Below, piece by piece: positions 1 through 5,192 of a stretch of DNA of 8,192 nt; position 1 is the first letter of the stretch; every line of letters starts with the position of its first letter. The translations under genes and the position numbers were made by a program. The stretch comes from Mobilitalea sp. GTDB taxonomy: Bacteria; Bacillota_A; Clostridia; Lachnospirales; Lachnospiraceae. Location of the stretch: NCBI GenBank assembly GCA_029974875.1, contig JARKQP010000196.1:1-8192 (forward strand), read 5' to 3'. The notes under the pieces are model-generated. The model was not told the origin of the DNA and ran no database searches. It worked only from the letters and a program-made list of their open reading frames with translations.

Positions 1-929
1 ACGATTTTAGTGATTTGCTTGATTCCAGCCAACAGGCGATGAAGTATAACGGAAAGATATATGCAGCACCTTTGAATGAAGCAAACCTGTGCTTGTTCTA
101 CAACAAGGATATGACTGACAAGGCCGGCATCAATCCGCCGAAGACCGTGCAGGATGCATGGACATGGGAAGAATTCTATGAAGCAGCTAAAAAGCTGACT
201 GTAAAGGATGCCAGCGGAAAAATACAAGTTTATGGTGCAAATCCGGCGATGACTGCTGTTACCGATGTAAATGAAGGATCTACCTTCGGGCTTGTCGGAT
301 GGATCTGGCAGGGCGGAGGAAATGTAATAAGTGAGGACGGCACTAAGGCAGTTGGAGTATTTGACAGTGCTGAAAACGTTAAAACTTTGACTTTCTTCCA
401 GAAATTCTTTACCGAAAAGATAGCTCCTCTACAAGCTATACCGGAAGGATTTGAAAAAGGAAAGGTGGCTATGTTCTTTGTAGGACCTTGGGAGTTTGGT
501 TTCTTGAAGGATAAATATCCTAATTTTAATGTTGGTACTACTCCTCTTCCAAAGGGTGTTCAAGTGGGAAGCCCTACCGGAAGCTGGGATGTAGCCATAA
601 CTGCACAATGTAAGAATCCTAAAGCTGCCTGGGAATTTGTAAAACAGTTAACAGGTAAAGAGGACAGCAAGAGCAGAACTGATGCTTCAGGTGACCTTCC
701 TGCAAGAAAATCGGTATTGGAGCAGTCAACTCAGTTAAGTACGGAGCTGTTCTTACCTATCAAAGATCAGTTAATGAATGGCGCCAAACCCAGACCGATT
801 TCTCCGGTTTATCCAAAAATCTCTGAAGCAATGACAAAAGCATTTAATGATGTTGCTTTTGGTAAAAATCCTGAAGAGACACTTAAGAAGTATGCAGAGA
901 TTATGCAGAAGGCAATTGACGGAAAGTAA
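1..929 (+). CDS. Sugar ABC transporter, family 1 extracellular solute-binding protein (C-terminal part)
   Basis: This is the substrate-capturing component of a CUT1-type carbohydrate ABC importer, normally a lipoprotein on the outer face of the membrane. The reading frame is open to the left edge (first full codon at base 3, reading DFSDLLDSSQQ), so the true start, signal peptide and lipobox are outside the window. About 309 residues remain of a family usually 420-450 long. Typical family 1 features are the KYNGKIYAAPLNEANLCLFYNKDM stretch split here as KIYAAP and LFYNKDM, the TWEEFYEAAKKL segment after it, FEKGKVAMFFVGPWE, and the late NPKAAWEFVKQLTG helix. The C-terminus (EETLKKYAEIMQKAID) also fits. 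The two permease genes follow on the same strand, which supports one transporter. The substrate cannot be read from the sequence; the neighbouring secreted enzymes suggest an oligosaccharide. Confidence 0.93.
   Translation, partial: DFSDLLDSSQQAMKYNGKIYAAPLNEANLCLFYNKDMTDKAGINPPKTVQDAWTWEEFYEAAKKLTVKDASGKIQVYGANPAMTAVTDVNEGSTFGLVGWIWQGGGNVISEDGTKAVGVFDSAENVKTLTFFQKFFTEKIAPLQAIPEGFEKGKVAMFFVGPWEFGFLKDKYPNFNVGTTPLPKGVQVGSPTGSWDVAITAQCKNPKAAWEFVKQLTGKEDSKSRTDASGDLPARKSVLEQSTQLSTELFLPIKDQLMNGAKPRPISPVYPKISEAMTKAFNDVAFGKNPEETLKKYAEIMQKAIDGK
371..384 (+). promoter_or_regulatory. Possible catabolite-responsive element (cre-like) inside the binding-protein gene
   Basis: TGAAAACGTTAAAA matches the CcpA operator consensus TGWNANCGNTNWCA at all positions but one (A instead of C near the 3' end). 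Intragenic cre sites are known to act as transcription roadblocks in Firmicutes sugar operons. The match could be chance in AT-rich coding DNA, and it also encodes an ordinary part of the protein (ENVK). Confidence 0.25.
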
Positions 930-956
930 TATTTGATTAGTCTTTAATGAAATGCG

Positions 957-1004
957 TATTCATCATTTGAAGATACCCCGGTATCTTCAAATGATGAATA
1001 TTTT
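957..1004 (+). terminator. Long perfect hairpin between binding-protein and permease genes (attenuating terminator or mRNA-stabilising stem)
   Basis: Bases 957-977 and 980-1000 are perfect reverse complements, a 21-bp stem centred on CC at 978-979, followed by TTTTAT. It starts 27 bases after the binding-protein stop. In sugar ABC operons such a stem commonly lets most transcripts end after the binding-protein gene or protects its 3' end, so the binding protein is made in excess over the permeases. The U-tract is short, so partial rather than complete termination is more likely. Confidence 0.7.
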
Positions 1005-1047
1005 ATAATATTATTCCTCACGCTGGATTTTGATTAAATAAAAATAT

Positions 1048-1051
1048 GGAG
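1048..1051 (+). promoter_or_regulatory. Ribosome binding site deciding the first permease start
   Basis: GGAG at 1048-1051, in the context ATGGAGTGAT, lies 8 bases before ATG at 1060. A GTG at 1051 opens the same frame three codons earlier but overlaps this site and has no usable site of its own, so the ATG is preferred. Confidence 0.65.
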
Positions 1052-1059
1052 TGATAGAT

Positions 1060-1992
1060 ATGCAGGAGGGTAGTGATTCCAGAGTGCAACTGGTTAAATC
1101 GAGTCGAAACAATACTATTAACAAAAATATTTTAGAAAATTTGCAAGGCTATGGGCTTATATTAGTACCCGTGATAATCATAGGTTTATTCGGTATATAT
1201 CCGTCAATAAATGTATTTATCATGAGCTTCCAAAAATTCAACATGCTTGCCGGTAGCAATAATGCCAGTTTTACCGGTATGGCTAATTATTTGGGACTGA
1301 TTGGAGATGCTGAATTCTGGAATACTCTTAAGAACACGTTTGTATTTACACTGATTGTAGTACCTGTTCAATCCCTGGTAGCACTTATTTTTGCAGTTTT
1401 GATAAATCAGAAGTTGAAAGGTATAGAGCTATTCAGGACTATTTTTTTTATACCTGTAATTATGTCGTTTGTAGTTGTATCCGTAACATGGAAAATGCTG
1501 TATGATCAGGATTTTGGTCTTGCCAACAGTATATTTAGTTTTTTGAATTTGCCGGAACAACAATTTTTAGTGAATCCGGATCAGGCGATGATATGTGTTA
1601 TCTTTATGTGTATTTGGAAAAGCTGGGGCTGGTATATGGTAATATTCTTATCGGGATTGCAGGATATACCCAGAGAACTGTATGAATCATCTTTTATTGA
1701 TGGAGCTTCTCCATTCAGAAGATTTATTTCAATAACACTTCCTTTATTAAAGAGAACCACTTTATTTGTTTTGATAATGACCACAATTGATGCCTTCAAA
1801 ATATTTACTCCTGTATACATTATGACAAATGGAGGACCCTTGGGCAAAACCGATACTATAGTGCATTATATATGGAAAACTGCATTCAGGATGAATGAAA
1901 TGGGATATGCTGCAGCTATGTCTATATGTCTGTTCCTCATAGTATTCATCATTACTATTCTACAAATGCGAATAGCGAAAACTGAGAACTGA
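1060..1992 (+). CDS. Sugar ABC transporter permease, MalF/UgpA type
   Basis: Membrane-spanning half of a CUT1 sugar importer, 310 residues, a normal length for the family. A polar N-terminal tail is followed by about six hydrophobic segments at roughly residues 31-57, 90-115, 124-146, 175-200, 228-258 and 282-307. Between the fourth and fifth lies the cytoplasmic EAA loop (about 206-225, ELYESSFIDGASPFRRF), which docks to the ATPase; the usual EAA is ESS here, but the DGA and the following hydrophobic-LPLL pattern are intact. It sits 130 bases after the binding-protein gene, past a strong hairpin, and 39 bases before the partner permease, so the two permeases are probably cotranscribed. No ATPase gene is nearby; CUT1 systems in Firmicutes often share an MsmX-type ATPase encoded elsewhere. 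An alternative GTG start at 1051 would add three residues. Family assignment is firm; the transported sugar is unknown. Confidence 0.93.
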   Translation: MQEGSDSRVQLVKSSRNNTINKNILENLQGYGLILVPVIIIGLFGIYPSINVFIMSFQKFNMLAGSNNASFTGMANYLGLIGDAEFWNTLKNTFVFTLIVVPVQSLVALIFAVLINQKLKGIELFRTIFFIPVIMSFVVVSVTWKMLYDQDFGLANSIFSFLNLPEQQFLVNPDQAMICVIFMCIWKSWGWYMVIFLSGLQDIPRELYESSFIDGASPFRRFISITLPLLKRTTLFVLIMTTIDAFKIFTPVYIMTNGGPLGKTDTIVHYIWKTAFRMNEMGYAAAMSICLFLIVFIITILQMRIAKTEN

Positions 1993-2031
1993 TTTTTTTG
2001 ATGTCATATATTTTTCATAGAAGGTGAGAAT

Positions 2032-2880
2032 ATGGAAACTAAGACTTATAAGCAATATTTTGGAATGAGTGCTACCTATATAATATTTATTATTGCATCG
2101 GCTTTGATAGTAGTGCCGTTACTGTGGATTATCGGGAACTCCTTCAGAGTGGATGCGGATATAGGAAAGTACACGGATTTAAGTTTGAAAACTTTTATTC
2201 CCGAAGAGATTACATTTGAAAACTATGAAACACTTTTTAACGATTACCCGTTCCTGAGATATTTTATTAATACGGTGTTTGTGGCTGTTACTGTAACTTT
2301 TTCCAGTCTGCTTTTGAATTCAATGGCGGCATTTTCCTTTGCAAAAATAAATTTTTATGGAAAAAATGTTATTTTCCCAATTTTATTGGCAACTTTGATC
2401 GTACCGGGTGAGGTTATGCTTCTGCCTTCATATATGCTGATTAAAAGATTAGGACTTATGGATAACTATTTTGCATTGATTTTGCCTGCACTGGCAGGTA
2501 CTTTCGGCATATTTTTCCTCAGACAATGTTTTCTAGGGATACCCAGAGAATTGGAAGAAGCCGCAAGTATTGACGGATGCAGCAGGCTGGGTATCTTATT
2601 TAAAATATTTATGCCTTTGGCAAGGCCGCATCTGATTACATTAGGACTAATGACGTTTACGACGCAGTGGGACGGATTTATATGGCCTTTGACGGTACTT
2701 ACGACACCTGATAAATACTTGCTTCAAGTAGGCTTAAATTACCTGATGGGTGAACATGCTACTGAATGGGGAGCTATATTTGCCGGGTCCATTGTATGTA
2801 CAATTCCCATAATAATAATTTTTATCAGTATGCAGAGATACTATATCGAGGGAATTGCATCCGTAGCTATAAAAGGTTAA
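2032..2880 (+). CDS. Sugar ABC transporter permease, MalG/UgpE type
   Basis: Second permease half of the same importer, 282 residues, typical MalG-family length. ATG at 2032 follows AAGGTGAG (2021-2028). Hydrophobic segments lie near residues 13-38, 75-105, 113-137, 144-168, 200-224 and 246-270. The EAA loop at about 172-196 (ELEEAASIDGCSRLGILF) is close to the family consensus, with cysteine in place of the usual alanine after DG. The motif PGEVMLLPSYML after the third segment is also characteristic of this family, as is the short C-terminal tail ending VAIKG. The stop is 69 bases before the start of the secreted DUF4185-like protein on the same strand, with no clear terminator between, so transporter and enzyme are likely in one transcript. 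Confidence 0.94.
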   Translation: METKTYKQYFGMSATYIIFIIASALIVVPLLWIIGNSFRVDADIGKYTDLSLKTFIPEEITFENYETLFNDYPFLRYFINTVFVAVTVTFSSLLLNSMAAFSFAKINFYGKNVIFPILLATLIVPGEVMLLPSYMLIKRLGLMDNYFALILPALAGTFGIFFLRQCFLGIPRELEEAASIDGCSRLGILFKIFMPLARPHLITLGLMTFTTQWDGFIWPLTVLTTPDKYLLQVGLNYLMGEHATEWGAIFAGSIVCTIPIIIIFISMQRYYIEGIASVAIKG

Positions 2881-2899
2881 CAGCATGAATTTAAAGTTT

Positions 2900-2933
2900 C
2901 TTGATATTTGCCCGGTTATTTCTAAATATCGAG
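2900..2933 (+). promoter_or_regulatory. Small hairpin immediately before the ribosome binding site of the secreted protein gene
   Basis: CTTGATATTT (2900-2909) pairs with AAATATCGAG (2924-2933): ten pairs including one G-T wobble, with a 14-base loop. It ends just before AAGGA at 2935-2939, ten bases upstream of ATG 2950. There is no T-tract, so it is not an obvious terminator. It may mark an mRNA processing point or tune translation, or it may be chance. Confidence 0.35.
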
Positions 2934-2949
2934 AAAGGATGGTAAAAGC

Positions 2950-4905
2950 ATGAAAAAGTATTTAAGAAAATTTGTATGCATGGCTATGGTTTTTGCTCTT
3001 TTATTCAGCATAGCAGTACCTGCCAGTGCTATAACGCCAACAGGAACCGGAAAAATTGCAAGGGTGACGGGGGCTACTCCTGGCGGGGAGAGTCTGCCAA
3101 ATCCCAATAATACTCACAGCAATTACAAAGTAAATGCCACAGATTTGGGTATTATATGGGATAATGGCAGAGGTCAGGTAATGGTGGTCTTCGGAGACAC
3201 CTATGGAAACGGATGGACCGGACCTGGAGCAGGAGGACCGGATTGGAGGAGTAATGTTCTAGGCATATCTACAGATACCAATCTGGCCGATGGCATGACT
3301 TTTTCCTCCATGATTACCGATACTGCAGGGCATGCAAAGCAGATCATTTATTCTGCCCATGATACTTCAGGAAACGGAGACTTTACAAGTATACCTACAG
3401 CTGGTGTTTCCGTGGGGTCACGTGATTATATCCATTTTATGAATATCAAGTCCTGGGGACCTGGAGAAGGGGAATGGCATACCAATTATTCAGAGATAGC
3501 CTATTCCGATAATAACGGGCAAACCTCGACAAAATCAGAAGTAAGATGGGGTGCTGACAGTAGTTTCGGGCAGGCTGCATACGCAAAGAGCGGAGGATAT
3601 GTATACATGTTTGCTACTCCTCCCGGAAGGCTTGGAAATATTTATCTGGCAAGGGTGCCTGAGGCAAATGTTCTTAACAAGAGCAGCTACCAGTATTGGA
3701 ACGGGAGCAGCTGGATAACCAACAATGAAGGAGCGGCAAGGCCTATAGTAACTGGGCCTGCAGGAGAATTATCCGTTCAATACAACTCATATTTTGGTAA
3801 ATGGCTCATGACTTATCTGGACATAAAGTCAGGTGCAATTGTTTTAAGACATTCTGCCAGCCTTACAGGTGAATGGTCGGGAGAAAAAATTATCCTTACA
3901 GGAACGGACTATCCCGGAATGTATGGCGGATTTATGCATCCATGGTCAAGTGGAAGGGATTTATATTACACTGTTTCACTCTGGGATCCGTACAATGTAT
4001 TTTTGATGCGCTCCACACTAAGTGATGATACTCTGGGTGACAATTTGCTGGGTGACCCCGGTTTTGAAAAGAATACTACAAGCACAATCAAACATCCATG
4101 GTATATTGATGGAAACGGAGGAGTAGACCGTGGGACGGGGTATGCCCGTTCAGGAAACAATAACGCATTCTTAAGGTACAATAGCGGATGGAACTGCATT
4201 AGGCAGAAGGTGGCTGTCAAGCCAAATACCAATTATACTTTTTCTGCTTATATAAAGACATCGGCCAACTTAACAGATGGTATTATTGGCGTTAGAAATC
4301 AAAATGGAGGACTCATTCAATCTGTACCTTTCGGTGCAAAAAGTGGTTATTCTCTTGTCTCAATTACAGTAAATTCCGGTGCAAATAATGTGATTGAGGT
4401 ATATGGCGGTATGTGGGCAACAAGTGATACCTGGGTGCAGTTTGACGATATGTCGCTGCTTCCGGGAGGCACACTGACAGAGTTTGTTTGCGATGGCGGA
4501 TTTGAAGGCCAGGGAAGCTCCATAGGAGCACCATGGGCCCTGGAAGGCAATGGAGGAATTGACCGCGGCACATACCACCGTTCAGGACATGCAAACGCAT
4601 GGCTCAGAAATTCAAGCGGATGGAATGCTGTCAAGCAGACCATAACTGTAACTCCCAATACCAATTATAGGCTTACAGGATATTTCAAGACTTCATCCAA
4701 TAATACTGCCGGGTACTTTGGAGTAAGGTATCCCAGTGGCGGTCCTAATAGCGAGGTGCTGTATAAAAATCTCACAAATTACACGTTGTTGACAGTTGAT
4801 TTCAACTCCGGCAATAATTCCACAGTTACAATATTCGGCGGTATGTGGGCCGATAACGGAGATACCTGGGTTCAATTGGATGACATTTCGGTAGTGAAAA
4901 GATAG
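2950..4905 (+). CDS. Secreted DUF4185 (GH183-like) beta-propeller protein with two C-terminal carbohydrate-binding modules
   Basis: Predicted extracellular carbohydrate-active protein of 651 residues. A signal peptide (KKYLRK, then a hydrophobic core) ends at PASA, with cleavage likely after residue 27. Residues about 30-360 resemble DUF4185, a five-bladed-propeller family; members have been assigned to CAZy GH183 as endo-D-arabinanases. Visible elements are ATDLG (Asp65), VVFGDTYGNGW (Asp83), PTAGVSVGSRDYIHF (about 149-163), a degenerate Asp-box SDNNGQT (186-192), NIYLARVPE, and WLMTYLD. Asp65 and Asp83 are candidate acidic active-site residues; that role is inferred, not shown. Two homologous jelly-roll modules follow (about 365-506 and 511-651), of the general CBM4/9-like kind, each starting GFE and ending TWVQ[FL]DD. 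There is no dockerin, S-layer domain or sortase signal, so the protein is probably released or held by its modules. It follows the permease gene closely and is probably coexpressed with the importer. The activity and exact sugar remain uncertain. Confidence 0.82.
   Translation: MKKYLRKFVCMAMVFALLFSIAVPASAITPTGTGKIARVTGATPGGESLPNPNNTHSNYKVNATDLGIIWDNGRGQVMVVFGDTYGNGWTGPGAGGPDWRSNVLGISTDTNLADGMTFSSMITDTAGHAKQIIYSAHDTSGNGDFTSIPTAGVSVGSRDYIHFMNIKSWGPGEGEWHTNYSEIAYSDNNGQTSTKSEVRWGADSSFGQAAYAKSGGYVYMFATPPGRLGNIYLARVPEANVLNKSSYQYWNGSSWITNNEGAARPIVTGPAGELSVQYNSYFGKWLMTYLDIKSGAIVLRHSASLTGEWSGEKIILTGTDYPGMYGGFMHPWSSGRDLYYTVSLWDPYNVFLMRSTLSDDTLGDNLLGDPGFEKNTTSTIKHPWYIDGNGGVDRGTGYARSGNNNAFLRYNSGWNCIRQKVAVKPNTNYTFSAYIKTSANLTDGIIGVRNQNGGLIQSVPFGAKSGYSLVSITVNSGANNVIEVYGGMWATSDTWVQFDDMSLLPGGTLTEFVCDGGFEGQGSSIGAPWALEGNGGIDRGTYHRSGHANAWLRNSSGWNAVKQTITVTPNTNYRLTGYFKTSSNNTAGYFGVRYPSGGPNSEVLYKNLTNYTLLTVDFNSGNNSTVTIFGGMWADNGDTWVQLDDISVVKR
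4042..4902 (+). repeat. Tandem duplicated carbohydrate-binding module within the first secreted protein
   Basis: Two units of about 140 residues (4042-4467 and about 4480-4902) align along their whole length. Shared landmarks are D-x-GFE, PW followed by GNGG[VI]DRGT, RSG then NA[FW]LR, SGWN then a [RK]Q turn, NTNY, KTS, GVR, GGMW, and DTWVQ[FL]DD. A third copy ends the second secreted protein (about 6876-7328). The conserved Trp, Tyr and Asp/Asn positions fit a beta-sandwich sugar-binding fold. The exact CBM family cannot be fixed by eye. Confidence 0.75.
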
Positions 4906-5001
4906 AAAATAAACTATGATATAACCGGGCAGATATCTGGAAAGATAATAATTTTTAAAGGAAGTCCTACAACTAGGTAAAATATTGTAAGAACTCAATT
5001 A

Positions 5002-5013
5002 TTTTGCGCATAA
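5002..5013. promoter_or_regulatory. Operator-like palindrome, upstream copy
   Basis: TTTTGCGCATAA differs at one base from the perfect palindrome TTATGCGCATAA found downstream at 5044-5055. The centres are 42 bp apart, four helical turns, so both would face the same side of the DNA. The central CG step resembles LacI-family operators. Because the half-sites are palindromic, this region also forms a stem: 5005-5016 is perfectly complementary to 5041-5052. Confidence 0.45.
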
Positions 5014-5043
5014 AGATGTCCTTTTCTAAGAGTTACATATTCT

Positions 5044-5055
5044 TTATGCGCATAA
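5044..5055. promoter_or_regulatory. Operator-like perfect palindrome, downstream copy
   Basis: TTATGCGCATAA is a perfect 12-bp palindrome in the spacer before the second secreted protein gene. It overlaps CATAAT (5051-5056), which is one base from the consensus -10 box, though no good -35 box is visible at 16-18 bp. If a repressor binds here together with the copy at 5002-5013, the second gene would have its own sugar-responsive control. This function is inferred. Confidence 0.45.
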
Positions 5056-5192
5056 TGATATGCATCTTCATGTCACATTAATGATTTAGGCTGCGTACAG
5101 AATTGAAGAGATGAAAGGAGGCTATGTACATAACATCCGGGATATTTTAGACAGACAACATTCCAAAAAATCAATTCAAAAGGAGAGAGAGT

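Larger units (their letters stand above)
4906..5192 (+). other. Spacer between the two secreted protein genes, probable regulatory leader
   Basis: The 287 bases hold no convincing gene. There is a short palindrome CAGATATCTG at 4930-4939 with a T-run further on at 4952-4956, too weak to call a terminator. The paired operator-like palindromes lie at 5002-5055. An isolated strong Shine-Dalgarno-like AAAGGAGG sits at 5114-5121, only two bases before an ATG that opens an eight-codon frame (5124-5150). The real site for the following gene is AAAAGGAG at 5178-5185, seven bases before its ATG. The length of the spacer suggests that the second gene has its own promoter. Confidence 0.55.

Noticed and set aside
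1004..1009. Exact TATAAT before the first permease gene
   Set aside because: No acceptable -35 box lies 16-18 bases upstream, the region before it is the long hairpin, and AT-rich spacers often contain this hexamer by chance.
1581..1847. Minus-strand frame of 88 codons within the first permease gene
   Set aside because: It is antisense to well-conserved permease sequence including the EAA loop and has no supporting start signal.
4930..4956. Possible terminator after the first secreted protein gene
   Set aside because: The palindrome CAGATATCTG can form only a tiny stem and the T-run is 12 bases away, so a functional terminator is not supported.
4347..4998. Several minus-strand frames of 72-105 codons behind the carbohydrate-binding modules
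   Set aside because: They overlap one another in different frames opposite a clear coding region, and similar shadows appear behind each repeat, as expected from the repeated plus-strand sequence.
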